Source: JBBRDU01 sp038230335
Lineage (GTDB): Bacteria; Verrucomicrobiota; Verrucomicrobiia; Chthoniobacterales; UBA10450
NCBI GenBank assembly: GCA_038230335.1
Contig: JBBRNL010000004.1
Location: forward strand, 310,001-374,000
DNA length: 64,000 bases
Direction: 5' to 3'
The notes beneath the pieces are model-generated. The model was given only the letters and a program-made list of their open reading frames with translations. It was not told the DNA's origin and made no database searches. Positions within the stretch are counted from its first letter, which is position 1. Each line of letters starts with the position of its first letter. The translations under genes and the position numbers were made by a program. Positions 9,815 through 18,406 of this stretch are shown one piece after another.

Positions 9815-11104
9815 TCACGTCGTCCGTTCCCGCGGGCAAATCAACACGAGGACGGCAGCGACGATCCAGCACACGATCATAAAAATAAATCCCCCGCTGA
9901 AAGAGCCGCCCGAGCGCTGGCTCAGGTCGCCAATAATCTTGGGACCGACGAATCCGCCTATGCTCGCCATGCAATTGATAAAGCCAATTGCCGCAGCGCC
10001 CGCCGAACTCGTCAGGAATGCCGAGGGCAGAGCCCAGAAGGATGGAAGGTAGGCAGTCGTGCCGAACCCGATCAGCGTAAACACTACGATGAGCATTACC
10101 TTCGAATGCGGAGCAAGGAACCAGGCCATCAGCGCCGCCGCTGCGGTTAACTGGGGGATGGCAAAATGCCAGCGGCGCTCGCGTGTGCGATCGGAGTTCC
10201 AGCCCAGCAGCAGCATTCCGATAAGGCCGGCGACAAACGGAATCGCGCCGATCCAGCCAATGCGCTGCACATCGGTCCATCCCGTAAGCCGCTGCAGCAT
10301 GGTGGGCATCCAAAACCAGAAGGCGTAGCCTCCCGTGTAGCAGAAGAACAGTCCGGCCGTGAGCACGAGCACCGGCGGCTGGCGAAGCGCCTGCCAAATC
10401 GTCATGTGCGCTACGTCTGCTTTGGCCTGTCGCTCCTCGTCCAGACGAGACGCGAGCCAATCGCGTTCGTCTGTCCGCAACCACCGCACGTCGTTAGGCC
10501 GGTCGGGCAGCAGGAAGAGCGTCGCAACTCCAAGCAGGATGGCGGGCCCGCCTTCCAACAGGAACAGCCATCGCCATCCGGGAAGACCGAGCCAGTGCAG
10601 ACTCATAATCTTGCCGGCCAGAGGGCCACCCAGAATATAAGCAATTGGAATCGCGGACATAAACCGCGCGACCGCCTTGGCCCGATCCTGATAAATAAAC
10701 CAGTGGGAAAGATAAACGATCACGCCGGGGAAAAAGCCCGCCTCAGCTGCGCCGAGCAGAAAACGCGCGCCATAAAGCTCGTGCGGAGTGCGTACACAAG
10801 CTGTGAGGGTGGTCAGCGCGCCCCATGTTATTAAAGTTATCGCCAGCAGAAGCCTTGCGCTCCAACGTTCTACCAGAAGCGCCCCGGGGATTTGCAGCCC
10901 GAGATAACCAATAAAAAAAATCCCGCTGGCCGTGCCAAATACCGAATCGGTCAGGCCCAGGTCGCCTTTCATCCCGAGCGTCGCATACGCGATGTTGGTG
11001 CGGTCGAGATAGTTGGCGACGTAGAGGAGAAACAGAAACGGCAGGAGCCGTCCGGCAATTCGCGTGCGTGCACTCGCCCCTGCGTCTGATTGCGGGGAAG
11101 CCAT
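9815..11104 (-). CDS. MFS transporter, anion:cation symporter (ACS) type
   Basis: An inner-membrane carrier of about 429 residues with 12 predicted helices. The N-terminal signature YVANYLDRTNIAYA is characteristic of the ACS family, which imports organic acids such as tartrate, phthalate or glucarate derivatives. The central cytoplasmic loop (DRPNDVRWL...ERDWLASRLDEE) is also typical. I chose ATG 11104 (MASPQSD), although the frame runs on to 11182. Position beside the propionate and CoA-transferase genes suggests an organic-acid substrate, but none can be named. Confidence 0.9.
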   Translation of the reverse strand: MASPQSDAGASARTRIAGRLLPFLFLLYVANYLDRTNIAYATLGMKGDLGLTDSVFGTASGIFFIGYLGLQIPGALLVERWSARLLLAITLITWGALTTLTACVRTPHELYGARFLLGAAEAGFFPGVIVYLSHWFIYQDRAKAVARFMSAIPIAYILGGPLAGKIMSLHWLGLPGWRWLFLLEGGPAILLGVATLFLLPDRPNDVRWLRTDERDWLASRLDEERQAKADVAHMTIWQALRQPPVLVLTAGLFFCYTGGYAFWFWMPTMLQRLTGWTDVQRIGWIGAIPFVAGLIGMLLLGWNSDRTRERRWHFAIPQLTAAAALMAWFLAPHSKVMLIVVFTLIGFGTTAYLPSFWALPSAFLTSSAGAAAIGFINCMASIGGFVGPKIIGDLSQRSGGSFSGGFIFMIVCWIVAAVLVLICPRERTT

Positions 11105-11304
11105 GGTTCCGCGCAGCATAAGGCGCGATTGTTGCCGCTCACAATCTGAATTCTGCTCACCCGCGCGCGTCGCTGCCCGCAATTCTACGGAGCGACATCC
11201 GGCTCAAGCCTGCGACAAAGGAGAGAAAGACAGTCACGATAGGCTCCGCAAATCGGCGCAAGAATCGGGTGTTGGGCGACGGCGCAGTGGCGGACACTGT
11301 CGGA

Positions 11305-11778
11305 ATGAGCAATTCGTTTCGCATCGTCCCGCTACCGCTTGAGGTTTTCTCTTACCTAATCGCCCTTGATGATTCAGAACTTCTGAAGCATGGCGCACGT
11401 CGCGTGATCGCCGACAAACATCCGGGATTTCCGTGCCGCGTGAGCCTGGTCGACGCCGAACCTGGCGAACGACTCCTCCTGCTTCCCTTCATGCACCACG
11501 ATGTGGCGTCGCCCTACCGCGCTTCCGGACCCATCTTCGTACGCGAATTGGCGCAGGAAGCATCCCTCCCGCCAGGTGAAATTCCCCAGGTTGCAACCAC
11601 CCGGCTCCTCTCGGTGCGGGCCTACGATGCAGACGGAATAATGGTGAATTGTGAGGTTGCGCAGGGTCCGGACCTTCCGAAACAGATCGACCATTTTCTG
11701 GCTAATCGGAAAATCAGTTACCTCCATCTGCACAACGCGCGCGCCGGCTGTTATTCCTGCCGGGTCGAGCGCGTCTGA
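11305..11778 (+). CDS. DUF1203 family protein
   Basis: A conserved 157-residue protein. The arrangement FRIVPLPLEVF ... GARRVIADKHPGFPCRVSL.DAEPGERLLLLPF ... SPYRASGPIFVRE and the C-terminal ARAGCYSCRVERV are the DUF1203 pattern. The conserved Cys residues near both ends suggest metal or thiol chemistry, but the biochemical function is unknown. The ATG at 11305 fits the family start better than the upstream TTG. It is divergent from the MFS gene and stands alone. Confidence 0.85.
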   Translation: MSNSFRIVPLPLEVFSYLIALDDSELLKHGARRVIADKHPGFPCRVSLVDAEPGERLLLLPFMHHDVASPYRASGPIFVRELAQEASLPPGEIPQVATTRLLSVRAYDADGIMVNCEVAQGPDLPKQIDHFLANRKISYLHLHNARAGCYSCRVERV

Positions 11779-11826
11779 TCTCTGCGCGGGTGCTTTACCG
11801 GTGCAGATGGGCGCCTCGAAAGAGCG

Positions 11827-11876
11827 AGGCGGCTACAGTGCTCTCTTCCTGTAGCCACGGCACTCTGTGGCCGTGT
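11827..11876. repeat. 50-bp dispersed palindromic element, copy 1
   Basis: Contains an inverted pair GGCTACAG/CTGTAGCC and a second hairpin CACGGCA...GGCCGTG. Another hairpin (CGCCTC-GAAAGA-GCGAGGCG) abuts it upstream. A second 50-base copy lies at 28935-28984, identical over most of its length. It sits in the 104-base gap between DUF1203 and the mutase stop codon, both of which point into it. Confidence 0.8.
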
Positions 11877-11882
11877 TGGTTC

Positions 11883-13712
11883 TCAGACCATCGGCCGGAA
11901 ACGCCCGACGATTTCCTGCAATCTGTCCGTGATCTGGCCTAACGAGCAAACCTCGACCGCCTCCAGCAACATGGGAAAGCAGTTCCCGCCCCGCTCCACC
12001 ACTTCGGCCAGCTTATCCAGTGCACTCTCTGATTTGTGAGCGTGTTTTTTCTTAAACTTGATCAGTCGATCGATTTGCAGCTGCTGTCTCGACTTGGGCG
12101 TGCGGGCCAGTTCCATCTCGGGCAATTCTTCTTCTCCACGGTAACGATTCAGACCGACGATCGGCCTGGTTCCGTCATAAATCTGTTGTTCGTAGCGATG
12201 CGCCGCCGCCTGGATCTGGCTGCGCTGATATCGGTTCTCGACCGCGGCGAGGACGCCACCTAACTGTTCGATCTGTCGGAACTCATCCAGAATGGCCTTT
12301 TCTACCGCCCGTTCCACCGCCTTCATGCCAGGCGAACCGCTCAGCATGTTCATGGTGTGTTTAAATATGCCGGATTCCTCGAGCAGGATGGCCTGACCGT
12401 GCGCAGCCAGGCGGATCCATTCTTCGCTCGGGGTCGTAAATGGTTCGTCCGCACTGTTGGAGTGACATGAATTGGTGCCATTCATGTAAGCCAGCATTAA
12501 TTCCGCGGCCGTCCGCGTCAGGTTATTCTTGAACTCGGCCGCCACGAGCGAGCGCCCGCTTGTCTGCGTGTGCAGCTTGAACATCTGACCGCGCGGACCC
12601 GCGCCGAACACGTCGCGCATTCCAATGGCCCAGATCTTTCGCGAGACCCGGGCCAGCGCGATATATTCAACATCGAGTCCGCAATCGAGAAAGAACGAAA
12701 GGCGTGGCGCGAACTGATCGACGGCGAGCCCGCGTGCCGCCAGTAGTTCAGCATAAGCAAATCCGTTGGACAGAGTGTAGGCGGCCTGCTGCACGGGCGT
12801 CGATCCGGCTTCGCCTATGTGATAGCCACTGATGGAAACGGGATACCAGCGCGGCATTTCGGCGGTGGTCCATTCGATCATGTCGCAAAGAAAACGCAGG
12901 GACGCTTCCGTCGGGAAAATTGTTTCGTTTTGCGCCTGAACTTCCTTAAAAATATCGGCCTGAATCGTCCCGCGCAACTTCGCCACCACGCCGGGCCCGA
13001 AACGCCGTTTGGCCGCAGCGATGTACATTGCCATGATGATGGGAGCCGGCCCGCTGATGGTCATGGAAGCGGAGAAATCCGGCGATCCCACATCAAATCC
13101 GTCATACAAGCGGACCATGTCTTCCACTGTGTCGACCGCCACCCCGCCTTCTCCCACTTTCCCGAACACACCGTCGGCGTCGGAATCGATCCCATAAAGA
13201 GTCGGCCCGTCGAAGGCCGTGCTCAGACGTTTGGATCGCTGATGAGCGCTCAGAAAATGAAACCGCTTATTCGTATCCTCCGCCAGCATCAGGCCGGAAA
13301 ACAACCGCGTCGGTTCTTCCTGCGTACGTGATCCGTTCTGCTGGCCGTTCGCGCTGTTCCGGGACTTTGCGGATTTCTTGTGACCGTTACGACCGTCGTC
13401 ACTCGTTTTCTCCAGGAGCGGCTCGAGATACATCTCTCGATAAGCTCCATTCAAAAATGGGAACTCGCCGGGTAACCCGTCACCCAGAAGATAACGAGTG
13501 ATCTCGCCGGGCTCATCGATCTCCGGCAAGGCGAGACGGGGCAAGGGAAGACCGGTCGGCGCCTGGGAAACAGGGATTGCCGCTTTGATTTTCGTCCAGC
13601 GATCGGCCATCTCGCGCCCGAACTTCTCGTCCGTGCGTGCTCTCTTGACCTGTTCGAGCACGAATTTTCCGTGCTGATCAACTGCTTCCACTACTTGTCC
13701 AAGCTTGCTCAT
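11883..13712 (-). CDS. IcmF-type acyl-CoA mutase, catalytic (substrate) subunit
   Basis: The adenosylcobalamin-dependent mutase barrel that binds the acyl-CoA. IcmF-specific stretches are visible: FPFLNGAYREMY, KRLSTAFDGPTLYG, VFGKVGEGGVAVDT, SMTISGPAPIIMA, YPVSISGYHIGEAG, TLSNGF, LSFFLDCGLDVEY and HTQTSGRSL. In known IcmF this domain is fused behind a B12 domain and a GTPase; here those are encoded by the overlapping upstream gene. Residues 101-134 are a hydrophilic Lys/Asn/Gln/Ser insert that looks disordered. Substrate could be isobutyryl-, butyryl- or isovaleryl-type CoA; methylmalonyl-CoA is less likely. Confidence 0.9.
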   Translation of the reverse strand: MSKLGQVVEAVDQHGKFVLEQVKRARTDEKFGREMADRWTKIKAAIPVSQAPTGLPLPRLALPEIDEPGEITRYLLGDGLPGEFPFLNGAYREMYLEPLLEKTSDDGRNGHKKSAKSRNSANGQQNGSRTQEEPTRLFSGLMLAEDTNKRFHFLSAHQRSKRLSTAFDGPTLYGIDSDADGVFGKVGEGGVAVDTVEDMVRLYDGFDVGSPDFSASMTISGPAPIIMAMYIAAAKRRFGPGVVAKLRGTIQADIFKEVQAQNETIFPTEASLRFLCDMIEWTTAEMPRWYPVSISGYHIGEAGSTPVQQAAYTLSNGFAYAELLAARGLAVDQFAPRLSFFLDCGLDVEYIALARVSRKIWAIGMRDVFGAGPRGQMFKLHTQTSGRSLVAAEFKNNLTRTAAELMLAYMNGTNSCHSNSADEPFTTPSEEWIRLAAHGQAILLEESGIFKHTMNMLSGSPGMKAVERAVEKAILDEFRQIEQLGGVLAAVENRYQRSQIQAAAHRYEQQIYDGTRPIVGLNRYRGEEELPEMELARTPKSRQQLQIDRLIKFKKKHAHKSESALDKLAEVVERGGNCFPMLLEAVEVCSLGQITDRLQEIVGRFRPMV

Positions 13713-14926
13713 CGTTTCCTCACTTTCGATTTCATCGCGGGTTTCGATGGCCCGCGGTCACTGCGGCCAGAAACCTCCATCACAGGTTTGTTGGAAATTA
13801 ATTCGTAAAGTTCATCCACCCCGCCATCGCGGTGCCGTTTCGCAACCGTCGCCACGATCTGCTGATCGTTTTTATTTTGCGTGAGCCGGTGCTCGATTTC
13901 AGACAAGGCCGCCTTCGCTCGATCCAGATCCGTCTTATTCACCACGACGATGTCGGCCACGTCCAGCATCACGATCTTCTGTAGCTGCAAGCGCGCGCCG
14001 TAATCGGGGTTCATCACCAGGACCGTCTGATCGACCAACCGATGTCCAAAAGGCAATGCTTCCTGGCCCGTGCCGACTGTCTCGATAATGACGTAATCGA
14101 AGTTCGAACCGGCGAGCAGTTCCAAGCAACTCTCCGTTGCCGGTGATAATCCGCCGGCCTGGCCGCGCGTCGCCATGCTACGCATGAAGACACGATCAGC
14201 CTGCGCGTTGATCATGGTGGCGCGATCACCCAGCAAAGCGCCTTTCCCGACCACGCTCGGGTCGTGCGATAAAATGGCGATGCGCGCCTTCGGTTCGCGC
14301 TGCAAGAATCGCAAAACCAATTCATCGATCAGAGTCGTTTTCCCCGCACCACCGGGTCCCGTAAATCCAATGACCTTGGAACGGCCGAGGGAGCCGCGCG
14401 AAGAGCGATTTTTCTCAAACTTGGACGTTGGGCGTTTGCCTTTCCCAGCGCAAAAAGCGTCCTCAATCTCCGTGAGCTTGCGCGCCAGCACCAAATCCGG
14501 CTTGGCCCGGATCCTTCGTTTCCGCCGCTTTCCATATTCAGATTGCACGTAGTCCGCCATCTCGGTTAGCGACGTGCCGGCAAAAAAGATTTGATCCACG
14601 CCTTTGCGCTTCATGATCATCGCATCCTTGTGACTGATCGTGCCGCCGCCGCCACCGAACACCGCGATATCATCCGCGCCGGCCTTGCGCAGTTGGCGCA
14701 CAACCTCGGCAAAAAATTCGATGTGGCCCCCGTTGTAACTCGAGATCCCGATGGCGGCGACATCCTCCTGGATGGCCGCGCGCACGATGTCTCCGGCATA
14801 GCGATGAAAGCCGAGATAAACGACCTCGATGCCGTGCCGGATAAACTCCAGGTTGATCGTGTTAATGGCGCTGTCGTGGCCGTCGCAAATTGGGACAGCC
14901 GTAAGGATGCGAACTGGTGAAGCCAT
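13709..14926 (-). CDS. IcmF-type B12-binding domain fused to MeaI-like G-protein chaperone
   Basis: Residues 1-135 form a cobalamin-binding domain with the DGHDSAINTI motif (DxHxxA, as in IcmF, rather than DxHxxG), GISSYNGG and the FGGGGG loop. A Lys/Arg-rich linker leads to a P-loop GTPase (Walker A GPGGAGKTT, switch region, NKTD) of the MeaB/ArgK family that loads and protects the mutase cofactor. The stop codon overlaps the start of the catalytic subunit by four bases (ATGA-type), implying translational coupling. I start at ATG 14926 (MASPVRIL); the frame extends to 15004 without domain sequence. Confidence 0.9.
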   Translation of the reverse strand: MASPVRILTAVPICDGHDSAINTINLEFIRHGIEVVYLGFHRYAGDIVRAAIQEDVAAIGISSYNGGHIEFFAEVVRQLRKAGADDIAVFGGGGGTISHKDAMIMKRKGVDQIFFAGTSLTEMADYVQSEYGKRRKRRIRAKPDLVLARKLTEIEDAFCAGKGKRPTSKFEKNRSSRGSLGRSKVIGFTGPGGAGKTTLIDELVLRFLQREPKARIAILSHDPSVVGKGALLGDRATMINAQADRVFMRSMATRGQAGGLSPATESCLELLAGSNFDYVIIETVGTGQEALPFGHRLVDQTVLVMNPDYGARLQLQKIVMLDVADIVVVNKTDLDRAKAALSEIEHRLTQNKNDQQIVATVAKRHRDGGVDELYELISNKPVMEVSGRSDRGPSKPAMKSKVRKR

Positions 14927-15029
14927 GATCTTTGGAGCGGCAACGTTCCGGGAACGTCGCCCCAAGCCAAGGCAAAATCTTACTGGCAATCGGTTGCCCG
15001 GCAATCCGTTTCCGGCCTAAAGTCCATCT

Positions 15030-15785
15030 ATGAGCGATTTTCTGGATTTCAGCGGCAAGATCGTGCTCGTGACCGGGAGCTCGCGGGGAATCGGTGCCGA
15101 AATGGTCAAAGCCTTCGCCGCGCGCGGGGCGCAATGCGTCGTGAACTATATTTCTGACCCAGCTGGCCAGAACAAAAGCGACGCGGAGAGTGTGGCCAGC
15201 CAACTCAAGAGTCCGCTCGTCATCGATTGCGACGTGACCCATTCGGCCCAGGCCGAGGAGATGATGAAGCAGATCCAGGAACGGCATGGCGGCCTCGATA
15301 TTCTCGTGAATAACTCCGGCATCATCCGCGACCGCACGATCAAGAAGCTTTCCATGGACGAATTCGAAGGCGTAGTGCGAGTCAATCTGGCTGGCACGTT
15401 TAACATCACGCAAAAAGCGGCGGCCGTTTTACGAAACGGCGGACGCATCGTGAACCTGTCGTCGGTCAGCGGACAAATGGGTCTGTTCGGTCAGGCGAAT
15501 TATTCGTCGAGCAAGGCAGCCATCATCGCTCTGACCAAGGTCGCCGCGCGCGAGTTCGCTCGCCAGAACATCACGGTCAATGCGATTGCCCCCGGGTTTA
15601 TCGATGTGGGCATGAGCAAAGGCATGCCCGATGAAGTGACGGCCAACTTCATCAAGCAGATCCCTCTGGGCCGGCTCGGCGATGCCAGTGAAATTGTGAA
15701 CGCTGCCCTTTTCCTTGCCTCTCCCATGGCTTCTTACATCACAGGGCATGTCCTGAATGTGAACGGCGGTTTTTATATGGGCTAA
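15030..15785 (+). CDS. FabG-like short-chain dehydrogenase/reductase
   Basis: A 251-residue classical SDR that would reduce a 3-oxoacyl thioester with NAD(P)H. The cofactor loop TGSSRGIG, the NNSG motif, the catalytic Ser (LSSVSG), Tyr-x-x-x-Lys (YSSSK) and the C-terminal YITGHVLNVNGG, typical of FabG/PhaB, are all present. It is divergent from the split mutase operon with a 103-base gap, so a shared regulatory region is possible. Acetoacetyl-CoA or 3-oxoacyl-ACP reductase cannot be separated by sequence alone. Confidence 0.92.
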   Translation: MSDFLDFSGKIVLVTGSSRGIGAEMVKAFAARGAQCVVNYISDPAGQNKSDAESVASQLKSPLVIDCDVTHSAQAEEMMKQIQERHGGLDILVNNSGIIRDRTIKKLSMDEFEGVVRVNLAGTFNITQKAAAVLRNGGRIVNLSSVSGQMGLFGQANYSSSKAAIIALTKVAAREFARQNITVNAIAPGFIDVGMSKGMPDEVTANFIKQIPLGRLGDASEIVNAALFLASPMASYITGHVLNVNGGFYMG

Positions 15786-15825
15786 ACCCGCTGGACGAGG
15801 AATCATCGGACTCGCGATCAAACAA

Positions 15826-16950
15826 ATGGCGAACAAACAGATCCTGCGCCGCGTCATTAAATGGATGAACTGGCGTCTTAGCGTAGCGGCCCTGCTCATG
15901 GCAGGAGTGGCCAACGCGGCCCGGCCCCGCGTGTCGGACGATCGCGATCTGAAGGAGCTCGACATCGCGCACTGGGATTGTGCCAATCACCTTGAGGGAA
16001 CCGCCAAAACGCCGGACGGAGCCGAGCGGAATCGCCTGAAAAATCGGTCGGCGCCCGAAGGCGGAATTACCGCGGCTGAAGCCACCGATTCCGCTGGTTT
16101 TCTCCAGCGAATTGCCAAGTTCGAAGGACTAACCAAAGGCCGTCGTCGCAAAGAACTGACTCCTGCGCAAAAGCAGCAGCTCGATCCTTTGGAAAAACAA
16201 ATCGTCACCATGACCGGTTATCTCGGTCTGGCCTATGCCGGCCCGCCCGAATCCACCAATTGCGGCAGTGGAGACTTTCACGACTGGCACCTCGAGGTAT
16301 TTGACAAGCCGATCGACCATCCTCCCAAGCCGGGCGATCCGACGCCGATCATCTGTGAAATCGCACCTCGGACACAGAACGCGATCTACCGGGATGGTAT
16401 CCGGATCCAGCAGCTGACCGCATTTTTTCGGCAGACCGATATGACCTACCAACCGACCGGACACAAGGCCCAGAAAATTCGGGTCACTGGCTATCTCCTG
16501 TGGGACGACGAACACAATGGAACGGCCGATGTTGGAACGGCCGTCCGGTCGGTCGCACCAAACAAGTTTCACAATCCGTGGCGCTCGATTGCCTGGGAAA
16601 TTCATCCCGTCCTTAAAATCGAACGGGCGGATGGTGCCGCCTCCGCGACGGCGACTCATCTCCCCGCCGTCCCGCCGAGTCCCGGTTCTTCGCCTCCTAC
16701 CTCAGCCACTCCTGAAGCAACGCTCTCGGCCAGTGTAGCCCCGTTCGCTCCACCGGTACCCATCGCCACTCCGACGCCCCAGCAGCTAGCCACGATTGTT
16801 CAGCCCGTTCGCATCCGAATCCCATACGGGGAAACGACTCTGCCGCGCGGAGCGCAACTGCGCGTGATCTCACGCAATGCTCAAACCGTGACGGTGGATT
16901 ACATGGGGGGGACCTACGCAATCCCTCTTACCTCCACGGATCTGCGCTAA
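15826..16950 (+). CDS. Exported protein with C-terminal SH3-like tail
   Basis: A 374-residue protein with a signal peptide ending ANAA (about residue 32). The central part carries conserved-looking segments AHWDCANHLEGT, PTPIICEIAPRTQN, VTGYLLWDDEHN and HNPWRSIAWEIHPV. A Pro/Ser/Ala/Thr linker (about 270-315) leads to an SH3-like tail (RIRIPYGETTLPRGAQL ... VDYMGGTYAIP) that I associate with verrucomicrobial exported proteins. Function unknown. It follows the reductase gene by 40 bases on the same strand and could be co-transcribed, but shows no metabolic link. Confidence 0.75.
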   Translation: MANKQILRRVIKWMNWRLSVAALLMAGVANAARPRVSDDRDLKELDIAHWDCANHLEGTAKTPDGAERNRLKNRSAPEGGITAAEATDSAGFLQRIAKFEGLTKGRRRKELTPAQKQQLDPLEKQIVTMTGYLGLAYAGPPESTNCGSGDFHDWHLEVFDKPIDHPPKPGDPTPIICEIAPRTQNAIYRDGIRIQQLTAFFRQTDMTYQPTGHKAQKIRVTGYLLWDDEHNGTADVGTAVRSVAPNKFHNPWRSIAWEIHPVLKIERADGAASATATHLPAVPPSPGSSPPTSATPEATLSASVAPFAPPVPIATPTPQQLATIVQPVRIRIPYGETTLPRGAQLRVISRNAQTVTVDYMGGTYAIPLTSTDLR

Positions 16951-16972
16951 ATTCCGCAGCGGATGGCGGCCC

Positions 16973-17287
16973 TCAGTCCGCGTTTTCTTCCGCCTCGTCA
17001 CCGGCCGAAACGATATTGCCTTTGGTAAACAGCACGCCCTGGGCAATCTCACGCCAAACAGGCTTCTGCCGCAGCAGCCATTCCAGATCCATCGAGAAAT
17101 GTTTGAACTCTTCCTTCTGCGCATCCTGCATGATGGCGCGCGCGCTCTTATCTTTTTCCACCGATATGCGCTGTTCATACCAGTTGATCGCCTCCGCTTC
17201 TTCGCCTAACGAAACAATCATGCGCGCGAAGGTGCGCGTTTCCTTCGACAGTTCGTCGACCGGCTCGTGATATTGTTCAAATCCCAT
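16973..17287 (-). CDS. Encapsulated-ferritin-like (EncFtn) protein without shell gene
   Basis: A 104-residue two-helix protein matching the EncFtn family, whose decamers oxidise Fe(II) inside encapsulin shells. The ferroxidase residues fall where expected: Glu30 in GEEAEAINWYEQR, Glu60 and His63 in QKEEFKHFSMDLEWL, plus Trp36 and Tyr37. The TKGNIVSAGD tail region is also family-like. The usual C-terminal shell-targeting extension (SLGIGSLR type) is missing, as the protein ends AGDEAEENAD, and no encapsulin gene is in the window. It lies convergent to the exported protein and divergent from the monooxygenase. Confidence 0.85.
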   Translation of the reverse strand: MGFEQYHEPVDELSKETRTFARMIVSLGEEAEAINWYEQRISVEKDKSARAIMQDAQKEEFKHFSMDLEWLLRQKPVWREIAQGVLFTKGNIVSAGDEAEENAD

Positions 17288-17402
17288 AGATGCCTCACAA
17301 TGCTGCTCACCTACTCATGATCAAAGGAAAAGTATTGACCGGGCGACGTGCCTGTCCGCCCCGGCGTTGAGCGTTCGGCGCTTACAATTTCCTTCCCACT
17401 CA

Positions 17403-18392
17403 ATGCGTTACTCCGTCCTCGATCTCGCGCCTGTCCCCCAAAAAAGCGATGCAGCGCACGCTTTCCGCAACACCCTCGACCTCGCCCAACATGCCGAGAA
17501 ATGGGGCTTCCACCGCTACTGGCTGGCCGAGCATCACAACATGCCGGGCATCGCCAGCGCCGCCACTTCCGTCGTCATCGGCTACGTCGCAGCCGGCACA
17601 TCGACCATTCGAGTGGGCGCCGGTGGCATCATGTTGCCCAACCACGCACCTCTCGTCATTGCCGAACAGTTCGGAACGCTCGCTTCTCTTTATCCTGATC
17701 GCATCGACCTCGGGCTTGGTCGCGCGCCCGGAAGTGATCAGGCCACTGCGCGAGCCCTGCGACGTTCTCTTGGCAGTAGTGGCGATACTTTCCCGGAGGA
17801 TCTGCACGAGTTGATATCCTACTTCCGCACGGTTCAAACCGGCCAGCGCGTCCAAGCGGTGCCGGGCGCCGGAATAAGCGTGCCGTTGTATCTGCTCGGT
17901 TCGAGCGACTTTAGTGCTCGGCTCGCCGCCGGGCTCGGGCTCCCTTTTGCCTTCGCCTCGCACTTTGCCCCGGAATACCTGCACGTCGCTCTGCCGATCT
18001 ACCGGCGCGAATTCAAACCTTCCCCGCAACTCACAAAACCCTACGCCATCATTGGCGTGGGTGTTTACGCGGCCGATACCGACAACGAAGCGCGTCGCCT
18101 CTTCACCTCCGCGCAACAGCAGATTTTGAGTCTTATTCGGGGCCGCCCGGGCAAGCTCCCTCCGCCCGTCGAGAGCATGGATGAATTTTGGAGCGAAGCA
18201 GAACGCGCAGCTATTGCGCAGCGCGGCCAATACACGGCAGTAGGATCGGCCCGCACTGTGCACCAGCGTCTAGAGCAAATCATCGTCGAAGCCGCACCCG
18301 ACGAAATCATCATCACCAGCCAGATCCACGGCCATTCCGAGCGTCTTCGCTCGTTCGAAATTGGGGCGAATATCCTTAGAGCAGTAGGGTAG
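17403..18392 (+). CDS. Luciferase-like flavin monooxygenase (LLM class)
   Basis: A 330-residue TIM-barrel oxidoreductase of the bacterial luciferase family, subgroup with the N-terminal LDLAPVPQ and WGFHRYWLAEHHNMPGIA motifs (MsnO8/YhbW-like). The GAGGIMLPNHAPLVIAEQFGTL and LGLGRAPGSD segments bind flavin mononucleotide. It would use reduced FMN and oxygen on an unknown substrate. The ATG at 17403 is chosen because family members begin with this hydrophobic strand; the upstream TTG adds 12 unrelated residues. Single gene. Confidence 0.9.
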   Translation: MRYSVLDLAPVPQKSDAAHAFRNTLDLAQHAEKWGFHRYWLAEHHNMPGIASAATSVVIGYVAAGTSTIRVGAGGIMLPNHAPLVIAEQFGTLASLYPDRIDLGLGRAPGSDQATARALRRSLGSSGDTFPEDLHELISYFRTVQTGQRVQAVPGAGISVPLYLLGSSDFSARLAAGLGLPFAFASHFAPEYLHVALPIYRREFKPSPQLTKPYAIIGVGVYAADTDNEARRLFTSAQQQILSLIRGRPGKLPPPVESMDEFWSEAERAAIAQRGQYTAVGSARTVHQRLEQIIVEAAPDEIIITSQIHGHSERLRSFEIGANILRAVG

Positions 18393-18406
18393 CCGTGGCC
18401 CCGCTC

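Noticed and set aside
10166..10834. Long plus-strand frame opposite the MFS gene
   Set aside because: Basic, low-conservation composition typical of antisense frames in GC-rich genes; the minus-strand MFS protein has clear family motifs.
14927..15029. Possible cobalamin riboswitch before the B12-dependent mutase operon
   Set aside because: The 103-base divergent gap is too short for a full B12 riboswitch, and no B12-box-like conserved core is visible.
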